Assembly: GCF_900112765.1 (NCBI RefSeq)
Contig: NZ_FOMZ01000006.1
Location: 108,580-172,579, forward strand
Direction of reading: 5' to 3'
Length of the DNA stretch: 64,000 nucleotides
Source: Actinopolyspora alba
Lineage (GTDB): Bacteria > Actinomycetota > Actinomycetes > Mycobacteriales > Pseudonocardiaceae
The position numbers were made by a program, and so were the translations under genes. Of this stretch, positions 1 through 7,450 are shown in pieces (position 1 is the stretch's first letter; each line of letters opens with the position of its first letter). The notes under the pieces were generated by a model. It did no database searches. It had not been told where the DNA came from and worked only from the letters and a program-made list of their open reading frames with translations.

Positions 1-947
1 GCGCCTGCAAGATCCCCGCCGGTGAACTGGAGTCCATGGTCACCGGTGCCGGGCTTTCCGGCGGCGCTCCGGCGGGCGGTGAGGTGCTGATCGGTGCCGG
101 GGACGACGCGGCCGTGGTGCGGCTGCACGGCGACACCGCGATCGTGGCCACGGCTGATTTCTTCACTCCTGTGGTCGACGACCCTTACGACTGGGGCCGC
201 ATCGCTGCGGCCAACGCGCTCTCCGACGTCTACGCGATGGGTGCGCGTCCGCTGGTGGCGTTGAACCTGCTCGGCTGGCCACGTGAGTCGTTGCCGATGG
301 AACTGGCCGAACGGGTGCTGCGCGGTGGTGCGGACGTCGCGGAACTCGCGGGGTGCCCGGTGGGCGGTGGACACAGCCTCGACGACCCCGAGCCGAAGTA
401 CGGCATGGCCGTGACCGGTACGGCGGCTGCCACTCGACTGCTGCGCGACGACGCCGGAACCCCCGGTGCTCCGCTGTCGTTGACCAAACCGCTCGGCATC
501 GGGGTGCTCAACACCCGGCACAAGGCCACCGGAGAGGCTTTCCCGCAGGCGATCGAGGCGATGACGACCCTCAACGACACGGCGGCGCGGGACGCGCTGG
601 CGGTGGGTGCCGAGTGCGCCACCGACGTCACGGGGTTCGGACTGCTCGGGCATCTGCGCGAACTCACCCGTGCCAGCGGTGTTTCCGCGGTGTTGGACTC
701 GAACGCCGTTCCCTATCTGGAGGGGGCGCGCGAGGCGGTTCGCGGCGGGTACGTCAGCGGTGGGACACGCCGCAATCTGCGCTGGGTGGGCGAGTGCACC
801 GATCTGTCCCGCGTGGACGAGGACGAAGCGCTGCTGCTGGCCGACGCGCAGACTTCGGGGGGACTGCTCGTCGCGGGGGAGCTGCCGAACGCCCCGGTGA
901 TCGGAAGGCTGATCAGCGCCGAGGAGAACGCCATCACGGTCCGCTGA
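1..947 (+). CDS. selD: Selenide, water dikinase SelD (5' end outside window)
   Basis: Makes selenophosphate from selenide and ATP, the selenium donor for selenocysteine-tRNA. The frame is open to the window edge. The first complete residues read A-C-K-I-P-A-G-E-L-E-S, matching the SelD N-terminal [C/U]-x-C-K loop. The cut codon ends in GC, so it can be Cys (TGC) but not UGA: this SelD is not itself a selenoprotein at that position. Downstream come the AIRS-type stretches GAGDDAAV, DFFTPVVDDPYDWGRIAAANALSD and GGHSLDDPEPKYG, and the C-terminal DVTGFGLLGHL. The first in-window ATG (36) lies inside the conserved loop and is not the real start. It supports the Sec-containing fdhA 9 kb downstream; selA, selB and selC are not in this window. 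Confidence 0.93.
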   Translation, partial: ACKIPAGELESMVTGAGLSGGAPAGGEVLIGAGDDAAVVRLHGDTAIVATADFFTPVVDDPYDWGRIAAANALSDVYAMGARPLVALNLLGWPRESLPMELAERVLRGGADVAELAGCPVGGGHSLDDPEPKYGMAVTGTAAATRLLRDDAGTPGAPLSLTKPLGIGVLNTRHKATGEAFPQAIEAMTTLNDTAARDALAVGAECATDVTGFGLLGHLRELTRASGVSAVLDSNAVPYLEGAREAVRGGYVSGGTRRNLRWVGECTDLSRVDEDEALLLADAQTSGGLLVAGELPNAPVIGRLISAEENAITVR

Positions 948-1081
948 GCGCGCGTGCGCCCATTACCGCCACAGTGCGTGACGAGTGTCAGCGGACGCGC
1001 GCCCAGGTGCAGCGCTGAGCTCTTCGGCGATGATCCGTTACGGTTCCCTGTTCGCGTCTCCCGGTGGGCCGATGCCGCCGT

Positions 1082-1570
1082 TCATCCGTTCAGCGTGGAA
1101 TCGTTGCGGCTTTGCCTGCGCTCGACACGTCGCCGGTCAGCCAGATGCGCGTCGCGGAGAGCCTCCAGCGCACGTTCGAGGGTCGAAGTGCCGGGATTCA
1201 CCACGCAGACCCACCCGAAAGCGCCGTACAGCGGGTGCGGGCGGAACACGTCCTCGACGCTGTGGTCCACGCGTGGTGCGTCCGTCTCGTTGGGAGCGTG
1301 TCCGATGAGTTCGGTGAATGCCCGTGCCCCGACATGGAGGTTCAACCGCCAGCGATCCGCTGCGTCCAGGTGAGAATCCGTGTCATCCGGGTAGTTCTTC
1401 GTCACGATCGTCGCGTACGGCTGACGGTTGCGTGGCACCTGTCCGTCGGGTGCGTAGTAGAAGAAGTGATCGCCCCACGAGATCTCGGGGTGTTCGCTCC
1501 CCGGCAGAGACGCGAGCTCGAGGACGCCATCGTAGGTTCTGATTTCCGACAGGATTCGTTCCATCGACAT
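1082..1570 (-). CDS. DUF6194 family protein
   Basis: A 162-residue soluble protein of unknown function. The N-terminal half carries the pattern typical of DUF6194 (M-E-R-I-L..DGVLEL, then EISWGDHFFYYAPDG and QPYATIVTKNYPDD), and the middle has LNLHVGARAFTELIG. No signal peptide or membrane segment is visible. It is divergent from a MerR-type gene with only 43 bases between starts, so the regulator probably controls this gene. The ATG at 1570 directly abuts an inverted repeat and has no ribosome site, so translation may be leaderless or start at the second ATG (1564). Family assignment rests on remembered sequence pattern. Confidence 0.7.
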   Translation of the reverse strand: MSMERILSEIRTYDGVLELASLPGSEHPEISWGDHFFYYAPDGQVPRNRQPYATIVTKNYPDDTDSHLDAADRWRLNLHVGARAFTELIGHAPNETDAPRVDHSVEDVFRPHPLYGAFGWVCVVNPGTSTLERALEALRDAHLADRRRVERRQSRNDSTLNG

Positions 1571-1572
1571 GA

Positions 1573-1590
1573 TTCAAGTGTGACCTTGAA
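1573..1590. promoter_or_regulatory. Inverted repeat, candidate MerR operator
   Basis: TTCAAG-tgtgac-CTTGAA is a perfect 6-bp inverted repeat with a 6-base spacer between the divergent starts of the DUF6194 and MerR-type genes. MerR regulators bind such dyads between -35 and -10 elements; TTGAAG and a downstream GTTAAG could be those boxes for the rightward gene. Inference from position and symmetry. Confidence 0.45.
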
Positions 1591-1613
1591 GTGCTTGTGG
1601 AGGGTTAAGCCTC

Positions 1614-2363
1614 GTGGACGACAACAGCGAGTCCGGCTCTGAGGCGTACACGACGAGGCGCTTGGCCGCGGCGGTCGGCTACTCCGTGCAGCAGGTCCGC
1701 GACCTCGAACGCCTTCACGTGATCCCGCCGGCGCTCCGCCGACCCAACGGATATCGTCAGTTCACCGCTCTGCACCTGACCGCGTTGCGCGCATACCGCG
1801 ACCTGGCGATCGCGGTCGGCCCCGTCGCCGCCCGCTTCACGATGCGCGAGATAAGCGATCTCCCGTATGACGAAGCTGTCGCGAGGATCGTCACGCTCCA
1901 CGTCGATCTCGCCCGCTCCCGTGACAACACGGTCGCCGCGCTCCACGCACTCGACAGCATCGTCGACGAAGGCGCATACGAAGACGCCCCCGTGCCGGGA
2001 GATTCGATGACCATCACCGAGCTCGCTGTCGCGATCGGAGTGCGCTCCTCAACCCTGCGCTTCTGGGAACAACAGGGACTGATCGTCCCCGAACGAGCAG
2101 CAAGAGCAAGAACGGGCAAGCGCTACTACCCGCCCGATGCGATCAGGGACGCTCGTATCGTCGCCGCACTCCGTGCCGGCGGCTATCGGATCCCGGCAGT
2201 GCGGGCGGTCATGACTTCCCTGTACAGCATCGACGGCTCGGAAGACGCTCGTGACGCTCTCCAGAACCGCCTGCGAACCATCGCCGCAAGATCCGAGGCG
2301 CTGCTCCGGGCCGGCACGGACATCGCCGACCTCCTGAGCCGATCAGCTGCCGAGAACCCCTGA
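1614..2363 (+). CDS. MerR family regulator with two MerR-like DNA-binding domains
   Basis: A 249-residue transcription factor, GTG start. Residues ~12-70 form one MerR-like winged helix (TRRLAAAVGYSVQQVRDLERLHVIP..NGYRQF). Residues ~125-200 form a second, more canonical one (MTITELAVAIGVRSSTLRFWEQQGLI..GKRYYPPDAI). A helical stretch between and after them may dimerise. Tandem MerR HTH units in one chain are less common than the usual single HTH plus effector domain, and no obvious ligand-binding domain follows. The divergent DUF6194 gene is the likely target. Effector unknown. Confidence 0.82.
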   Translation: MDDNSESGSEAYTTRRLAAAVGYSVQQVRDLERLHVIPPALRRPNGYRQFTALHLTALRAYRDLAIAVGPVAARFTMREISDLPYDEAVARIVTLHVDLARSRDNTVAALHALDSIVDEGAYEDAPVPGDSMTITELAVAIGVRSSTLRFWEQQGLIVPERAARARTGKRYYPPDAIRDARIVAALRAGGYRIPAVRAVMTSLYSIDGSEDARDALQNRLRTIAARSEALLRAGTDIADLLSRSAAENP

Positions 2364-2391
2364 CCTGCGGATACCCAGGCAGCCGCTCAGC

Positions 2392-3045
2392 TCAGTCCGC
2401 GGAGCCCTTCCCGGTGACCTGGCAGAGTCCTTCGTTGGTGCTGTTGAGCACGTCCACGAGGATCTCGCGCAACGTGGTGCCGTCGCGCCGGGTCAGCCAG
2501 GCGTGCATCGCGGAACCGAAGCACGAGACCATGGTCATCGACCACGCGCCGGGACGAGGGTCGCAGCTGGGATCGGCTTCGATGTGCTCGGCCACCAGCT
2601 CGGTCATGTCCTGCATCCAGCGCTGCCGCATCAGATACATCTCGTACTGGCCGGTGGATTCCAGCACGTGCAGCAGTTCGGCGCGCATCAGGTGCTGTTC
2701 GCGGTCGGCCTCCATGCGGTCGGCCGCGTCGAGCATCGACGTAGCCAGTGCGCGCATCGGGTGTTCCCCGGAGCCGCGCGCGTTCAGCGCCTCGCGCACG
2801 TATTCGAGTTCGTTGCCGAGGTCGCCGAACAGCACGGCGTCCTTGCTGGGGAAGTACCGGAAGAACGTCCTGGGGGCGATGTCGGCGGCACGGGCTATCT
2901 GTTCCACGGTCGTGGCCTCGAAGCCCTGTTCGCGGAACAGTTTCAGGGCCGCGGACTCGATGCCCGCTCGGGTCCTGGCCGCCTTGACGGCTCGCCTGCC
3001 CTGGCCCTCCGTTTCGTCGGTCGGATCCACCGCAACGCTGGTCAT
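2392..3045 (-). CDS. TetR/AcrR family repressor of the adjacent MFS pump
   Basis: A 217-residue regulator. The N-terminal HTH (about residues 20-65) reads ARTRAGIESAALKLFREQGFEATTVEQIARAADIAPRTFFRYFPSKDAVL, a clear TetR_N domain; the rest is a helical ligand-binding region. I chose the ATG at 3045 because GAGG lies ~11 bases upstream; a TTG at 3081 would add 12 residues. It is divergent from an MFS exporter, with two palindromes between them, the classic layout of a drug-inducible repressor and its pump. Ligand unknown. Confidence 0.88.
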   Translation of the reverse strand: MTSVAVDPTDETEGQGRRAVKAARTRAGIESAALKLFREQGFEATTVEQIARAADIAPRTFFRYFPSKDAVLFGDLGNELEYVREALNARGSGEHPMRALATSMLDAADRMEADREQHLMRAELLHVLESTGQYEMYLMRQRWMQDMTELVAEHIEADPSCDPRPGAWSMTMVSCFGSAMHAWLTRRDGTTLREILVDVLNSTNEGLCQVTGKGSAD

Positions 3046-3090
3046 GGCATCAGGTTCCTCGAAATCGCAGTTCAGCGTCAACTGTGCCCG

Positions 3091-3122
3091 TTGTCACCGA
3101 TGACAAATGGCAGTACTGCCAT
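3091..3122. promoter_or_regulatory. Two abutting palindromes, TetR operators
   Basis: Positions 3091-3106 read TTGTCA-ccga-TGACAA, and 3107-3122 are the perfect 16-bp palindrome ATGGCAGTACTGCCAT. They lie back to back in the intergenic region between tetR (start 3045) and the MFS gene (start 3151), covering the likely promoters of both. This is direct sequence symmetry; TetR binding is inferred from position. Confidence 0.7.
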
Positions 3123-3150
3123 ATTCTGTGGGCGGGGAAAGGAGACACGC

Positions 3151-4887
3151 ATGTCCGACGGTGACGCCCGCCACGGGGCGACGGGTGCTGCGACGACACC
3201 CGACAAAGGAGAGGAGGGTGCCCTGGCCGAGGGCATCGACGTGCGGGTCTACCGCCGCAGGTGGGCGACCCTGCTCGTGCTGTGTCTGGCGTTGTCGGCC
3301 ACGATGCTCGCGAACACCTCGCTCAGCGTCGCGTTACCCCAGCTCTCTCGTGCGCTGGGGGCCTCCACCTCGGCGCAGCAGTGGTTCTCGGACGCCTACG
3401 CGCTGGTGTTCGCCGGTCTGCTGTTCACCACCTCCTCGATAGCGGACCGCTACGGGCGCAAGTGGATGCTGCAGGCCGGGATGGTGCTGTTCGGCCTGGT
3501 GTCGGTCTACGTGTGGCTGTTCGTGGGATCCAGCACCGAGATGATCGCCGCACGGGCCCTGCTCGGTGTGGGCGGCGCCATGATCATGCCTGTGACGCTG
3601 TCCATTCTGACCAGTGTCTTCCCCAGCGGGGAGCGTACCAAGGCGGTCGGGATCTGGGCCGCCGTCTCCGGTGCGGGCAGCGCCGCGGGACCGGTGATCG
3701 CCGGTGTGCTGTTGCAGTACTTCTCCTGGGAATCGGTGTTCGTGATCAACGTGCCGGTGGTCGTGATCGGCGTGATCGCCGGTATCCGCTACATCCCGTC
3801 GCACACCGGAACCGAGGGCGGACACGGCGGGCTGGACCTGCTGGGGGCGCTGCTGTCCACCGCCGGGATCACGATCGCCGTCTACGCGCTGATCGAGGCG
3901 CAGTACGTCGGCTGGCTGTCACCGCGCACGCTTTCCCTGGTGGCTCTGGGGCTGGTGCTGCTGGCGTTGTTCGCGCTCTGGGAGCGCCGGGTGGCCGATC
4001 CGATGCTGGACGTCCGGCTGTTCCGCAGCCGTGGCTTCTCCGCTTCGGCGGTGGCGTTGACGCTGGTGTTCTTCGCGATGATCGGCGTGTTCTTCGCGCT
4101 GAGCCAGACCCTGCAGCTCGTGTTCGGCTACTCGCCGCTGATGGCTTCCACCGCGATGCTGCCCATGTCGGTGATGATGATGCTCATCGCGCCGCAGGTC
4201 TCCAGGATCGTGGACAGGTTCGGTCCGCGTAACACCATCGCCGTCGGACTTCTGCTGGCGGCGTTGGGCATGGTCGGGCTCAGCACGTTGACCGTGGACT
4301 CCGGCTACTGGCAGATCCTGCTGCCGCTGTCGTGCACGGCGGCGGGGATGTCGCTTGCGATGGCGCCTGCCACCGATCAGCTGATGGCCAACGTGCCCCG
4401 TGAGCGCGCGGGGATGGGCTCGGCCACCAACGACGTCACCCGCGAGGTGGGGGCGTCGTTGGGTGTCGCCGTACTCGGCAGCGTGCTGGGTGGCAGCTAC
4501 GCGGCCCGGATCTCGGACTCGCTGACCGGGCTGCCCGAGCAGCTGCGGCAGACCGCGGAGGAATCGCTGCCCGGCGGCATGATGGTCGCCGAGTCGTTGG
4601 GCGCACGTGGGCAGCGGCTCGCCGACGAGGTCTCGGTGGCCTGGATGAACGCCTCGCAGACCGCGTACCTGGCCTCGGCGGGGCTGATCGCGGTGGCCGC
4701 GCTGGTGGCGTGGTTCTTCCTGCCCGGCAAGACGCGACGCACCGAGACGGCCGAGGTGCGGGCCTCGTCCGAGACGGAGCGGAGCGCGTCCGAGGAACCG
4801 GACAGCGCCACCGAGAGGTCGGATAGCGCCAATGACAGGTCGGACAGGGCCACCGAGAGGTCCGACACGGCTGTCACCGAGCAGTGA
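3151..4887 (+). CDS. MFS transporter, DHA2 (EmrB/QacA) family drug exporter
   Basis: A 578-residue integral membrane antiporter of the 14-TM DHA2 type. The first helix ends LSATMLANTSLSVALPQL, followed by the MFS motif A region (TSSIADRYGRKW), motif C (GAGSAAGPVIAGVL) and many hydrophobic segments to about residue 525. The ATG at 3151 has a good GGAAAGGAG ribosome site; the open frame extends far upstream only because it overlaps the tetR gene antisense. The hydrophilic C-terminal tail holds three copies of a 7-residue unit around ERSD (ATERSDS, ANDRSDR, ATERSDT), encoded by 21-bp DNA repeats at about 4806-4871. Probably repressed by the divergent TetR protein. Confidence 0.92.
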   Translation: MSDGDARHGATGAATTPDKGEEGALAEGIDVRVYRRRWATLLVLCLALSATMLANTSLSVALPQLSRALGASTSAQQWFSDAYALVFAGLLFTTSSIADRYGRKWMLQAGMVLFGLVSVYVWLFVGSSTEMIAARALLGVGGAMIMPVTLSILTSVFPSGERTKAVGIWAAVSGAGSAAGPVIAGVLLQYFSWESVFVINVPVVVIGVIAGIRYIPSHTGTEGGHGGLDLLGALLSTAGITIAVYALIEAQYVGWLSPRTLSLVALGLVLLALFALWERRVADPMLDVRLFRSRGFSASAVALTLVFFAMIGVFFALSQTLQLVFGYSPLMASTAMLPMSVMMMLIAPQVSRIVDRFGPRNTIAVGLLLAALGMVGLSTLTVDSGYWQILLPLSCTAAGMSLAMAPATDQLMANVPRERAGMGSATNDVTREVGASLGVAVLGSVLGGSYAARISDSLTGLPEQLRQTAEESLPGGMMVAESLGARGQRLADEVSVAWMNASQTAYLASAGLIAVAALVAWFFLPGKTRRTETAEVRASSETERSASEEPDSATERSDSANDRSDRATERSDTAVTEQ

Positions 4888-4941
4888 CCGCGCCGATTCA
4901 GTGACCGCCCTGCCGGTTGTGGTGATCACGGTCTGGTGTCG

Positions 4942-5007
4942 ATTTCGCGCGAAATCGCCGCGCCGTGGGGCGTTGTGGCACGCAGCGGCGTGAATTTCGC
5001 GCGAAAT
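4942..5007. repeat. Two copies of the palindrome ATTTCGCGCGAAAT, 52 bp apart
   Basis: The perfect 14-bp palindrome occurs at 4942-4955 and 4994-5007 in the short space between the convergent MFS and DUF397 genes. Centre spacing is 52 bp, about five helical turns. Neither copy is followed by a T-run, so a classical intrinsic terminator is not evident. It could be a protein-binding pair, a folded 3' end for both transcripts, or a dispersed repeat. Confidence 0.8.
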
Positions 5008-5014
5008 CGCCGGT

Positions 5015-5206
5015 TCAGCTCCCGGCGCGGTCCTGGGCGAGACTGCGCAGGAAGTCGTTCCACCGGGCGCGGGGGAACAGCAGCGAGCCGCCGTGCGGGC
5101 GTTTGGAGTCCCGCGCGGCGACCCCGTGCTCGGTGGCGGCGACCTCCACGCAGTTCGCCTGGCTGCTGCTTCGGCTGCTCTTGCGCCAGTGCTTCACGGA
5201 TGCCAC
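5015..5206 (-). CDS. DUF397 domain-containing small protein
   Basis: A 63-residue protein with the DUF397 signature: WRKSSRSSSQANCVEVA, then GVAARDSKRPHGGSLLFPRARW and DFL. DUF397 proteins are almost always encoded just downstream of an XRE-DUF5753 regulator in actinomycetes, as here. The GTG at 5206 was chosen because it lies five bases past the stop of the XRE gene, with an AAGGAG ribosome site overlapping that gene's end; the open frame upstream of it is inside the regulator gene. The pair resembles BldB/AbaA-type regulator pairs; the role of this copy is unknown. Confidence 0.9.
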   Translation of the reverse strand: MASVKHWRKSSRSSSQANCVEVAATEHGVAARDSKRPHGGSLLFPRARWNDFLRSLAQDRAGS

Positions 5207-5210
5207 GGAC

Positions 5211-6077
5211 TCACTCCTTCTCGTGCTCGGCCGGTTCGTCGGCGAGGCGCGCGATGATCTCGCCGGAATCATCCGGGGTGAGCGCGAGTTCGCGCAACCG
5301 CCACAGGGAGCGTTCCGCGGCGTCGACGTGCTCGGGCTGCTCCAGGAACGCGCTGTTGCCCCGGTGCTCCAGGTAGACCAGGTTCGGCTGCTTCGGGAAG
5401 TCCAGCAGCACGAACGGCCCCTCCATGCCGGGGTGGATCCCCGCCCGCTGCGGGACCACCCGGACGGTGACGTTCGGCCGCAGGTTGCTCTCCGCCAGGC
5501 GCAGCAGTTGCCGCCGCATCACGCCGGAGTCGGCGGTCGGGCGGCGCAGCACCGGTTCGTCCAGCAGCACCTCCAACCCTGGCGCGCGGCTGCCGAGCAG
5601 CACGGTCTGCCTGCCGACGCGGGCCTCGACCAGCCGTTGGACCTCGCGCTCCGGCAGGCCGTGGGTGGTGCCCCGGATGACCGCCTCGGCGTACTCGTCC
5701 GTCTGCAGCAGTCCCGGGATGAACTGCGTTTCCCAGCCGTGGATCGCGGTGGCCTCGGCCTCGAACCGCATCAGGTCCTGCCACATCGCGGGCAGCGCGG
5801 CGTGCTGCACTTGCCACCAGTTGCGGTCCGTGCCGTTGCGCACCAACGCCAGGATCTCCTCGCGCCGCTGAGTGGGTACGCGGTAGAGCCCCAGCAGCGC
5901 CGCGACGTCGTCGGCGGCCAGCCCGCGAGTCCCCGTCTCCATCCGGCTGAGCTTGCTCATCGAGATCCCCAGCGACCTCGACACCTCGGCGGCGCTGAAC
6001 CCGTTGCGGTCCCGCAGTTCCCGCAGCTCGCCGGAGACCCGTCTGACCCGTGCCGGAATTCCGCTGCGTCGTTCCAT
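5211..6077 (-). CDS. XRE family regulator with DUF5753 domain
   Basis: A 288-residue regulator. The N-terminal Cro/C1-type HTH (about residues 8-65) includes LRELRDRNGFSAAEVSRSLGISMSKLSRMETGTRG. The rest is DUF5753, with the typical WETQFIPGLLQTDEYAEAVIRG and the late FVLLDFPKQPNLVYLEHRGN. The ATG at 6077 has GAGGAAGGGG upstream. It is likely autoregulated through the 15-bp palindrome at 6124-6138, and forms an operon with the DUF397 gene downstream. Confidence 0.93.
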   Translation of the reverse strand: MERRSGIPARVRRVSGELRELRDRNGFSAAEVSRSLGISMSKLSRMETGTRGLAADDVAALLGLYRVPTQRREEILALVRNGTDRNWWQVQHAALPAMWQDLMRFEAEATAIHGWETQFIPGLLQTDEYAEAVIRGTTHGLPEREVQRLVEARVGRQTVLLGSRAPGLEVLLDEPVLRRPTADSGVMRRQLLRLAESNLRPNVTVRVVPQRAGIHPGMEGPFVLLDFPKQPNLVYLEHRGNSAFLEQPEHVDAAERSLWRLRELALTPDDSGEIIARLADEPAEHEKE

Positions 6078-6123
6078 GCTCGCCCCTTCCTCGCCGGTCA
6101 CCGTTCGCCCGCACCCTGACCGG

Positions 6124-6138
6124 TTGACCAGTGGTCAA
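6124..6138. promoter_or_regulatory. Palindrome, candidate XRE operator
   Basis: TTGACCA-g-TGGTCAA is a perfect 7-bp inverted repeat with a single central base, 47 bases upstream of the XRE start and 105 bases before the divergent small gene. Position and symmetry suggest an autoregulatory operator. Confidence 0.6.
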
Positions 6139-6242
6139 GGAAGTGAGATCACGCGAAAGTGTCGTTGCGTGACCGCTGGGGAGCCGCCGAGCCTTCCTGT
6201 CGACGTGATCGATTCGGTAACCGTCACCTTCGGGAGGGGCAG

Positions 6243-6473
6243 ATGCGCGCGCAGTGGTTGGTCGAAGCGGGCAGCGGTACGGCAGCGGTGTACCTGAGCA
6301 TGCCGGGCCTGCACGAGCTGGAGATCCGGCAGGACGAGAGCGTGCTGCGAGTGGACAGCGATCAACTGCGACAGCTGTTGGACACGCTGTTCTGGCTGGA
6401 CGAACTCCACGGTGCCGGCCTGCAGGAAGCCGCCGTCAACCTGTCCGAACAGGTGGTTGTCGGCAAGCCCTGA
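6243..6473 (+). CDS. Small hypothetical protein divergent from XRE regulator
   Basis: A 76-residue acidic soluble protein that I do not recognise by name. The ATG at 6243 follows a GGGAGGGGCAG ribosome site and is preferred over 6159. Visible features are MRAQWLVEAG, a central LHELEIRQDESVLRVDSDQLRQLLDTLFWLDEL that looks amphipathic, and a short tail. It shares its upstream region with the XRE/DUF397 operon and may be under the same operator. Confidence 0.7.
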   Translation: MRAQWLVEAGSGTAAVYLSMPGLHELEIRQDESVLRVDSDQLRQLLDTLFWLDELHGAGLQEAAVNLSEQVVVGKP

Positions 6474-6578
6474 TCGCTGTTCCCCGCCGGCTCGATGACG
6501 GTACTTCCGGAACGGGAGCAGCGGGAAGAGCGCCCCGATCGAGTCCTCACCGGAGCCGGAGCGGGCAAGCTCGACGGC

Positions 6579-7361
6579 TCACTCCGGCACGATGGTTCCG
6601 GCCAGCTCGCGTACCCGCTCCGCCAGCCGGTTCCGGTCGATCGGGGCGAAGGTGGTCCACGCCCGCCCGCTGCGGATGGTTTCCTCCATCAGGTACCACC
6701 CGTTGGGGGTGGCGAAGCAGTTGGTCACCATCGGTGCCCTGGAACGGTTGCCGCGCCGGTCCATCCGCGCGGCTCCGAACTGGGCGTAGCCCACGCGTTC
6801 ACCGCCCGCCATCTCCACGAGCGAGCCCGCGTCGTCGCGCCGCACCCCGCGGCGCAGCAGCGCCTCGCGCATCGCCCGGTCGGAGTCTCCCGCCTCGGCC
6901 GCCGCCGCGTCGAGCTGGTCACTGGGCACCGAGACCGCTTTCCCCGGTCCGGGGGTCGGTTCGGGGAGCACCCCCACCACGGCTCGGTGCGGGGTGTCGT
7001 CGGTGCGCAGCTGTCGCAGGCGCACCACGCCGTCCTCCCGGACGGCCAGCGCCGAGCTGGCCGGGCCGTTCGCGGCCAACGCCGTACGGCGGTGTTCCCC
7101 CGCTTCGGACAGATAGCGATACACCAGATCGAATGAGTCCCGGTAGCGGTTCAGCGGGAAGAACACCCCGGAGACGGCGTCCTCGGCGTCCCGGTCGCCG
7201 AAACCGAGCCGACGCAGCTCCTCCCAGCTCCGCTGCTCGACGTCGCGCCGCTCCGACTCGGTGAGCCCCTCGGGCAGGACGTGCAGCGAGAGCGGCTTCG
7301 TGCCGAGCCGGAAGTGCTGCCAGGCGAGGTGGAACGCCTGTTCGGAAAGTTCGATGTTCAC
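6579..7361 (-). CDS. ESX secretion-associated EspG-family chaperone
   Basis: A 260-residue cytosolic protein of the EspG type, which binds PPE proteins and carries them to the ESX/type VII machinery. The N-terminus (VNIELSEQAFHLAWQHFRLGTKPLSLHV) and C-terminus (YLMEETIRSGRAWTTFAPIDRNRLAERVRELAG) match the family. The GTG at 7361 was chosen from the family N-terminus and a purine-rich GGGGGAAAAG just upstream. It is the last gene of a same-strand set with PE-like, DUF3558 and PPE-like genes, its probable clients. Confidence 0.85.
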   Translation of the reverse strand: MNIELSEQAFHLAWQHFRLGTKPLSLHVLPEGLTESERRDVEQRSWEELRRLGFGDRDAEDAVSGVFFPLNRYRDSFDLVYRYLSEAGEHRRTALAANGPASSALAVREDGVVRLRQLRTDDTPHRAVVGVLPEPTPGPGKAVSVPSDQLDAAAAEAGDSDRAMREALLRRGVRRDDAGSLVEMAGGERVGYAQFGAARMDRRGNRSRAPMVTNCFATPNGWYLMEETIRSGRAWTTFAPIDRNRLAERVRELAGTIVPE

Positions 7362-7450
7362 CTTTTCCCCCGAACGATGGCGGCGCCGGGAGGGCACCCG
7401 GCGCCACGACACACGCTGCTGGATCCGATGGCGGGTCTCGACCGCCCGGA

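Noticed and set aside
2503..3150. Long upstream extension of the MFS reading frame (794-residue version)
   Set aside because: The extension runs antisense through tetR and the operator palindromes. The ATG at 3151 has a strong ribosome site and matches the family start.
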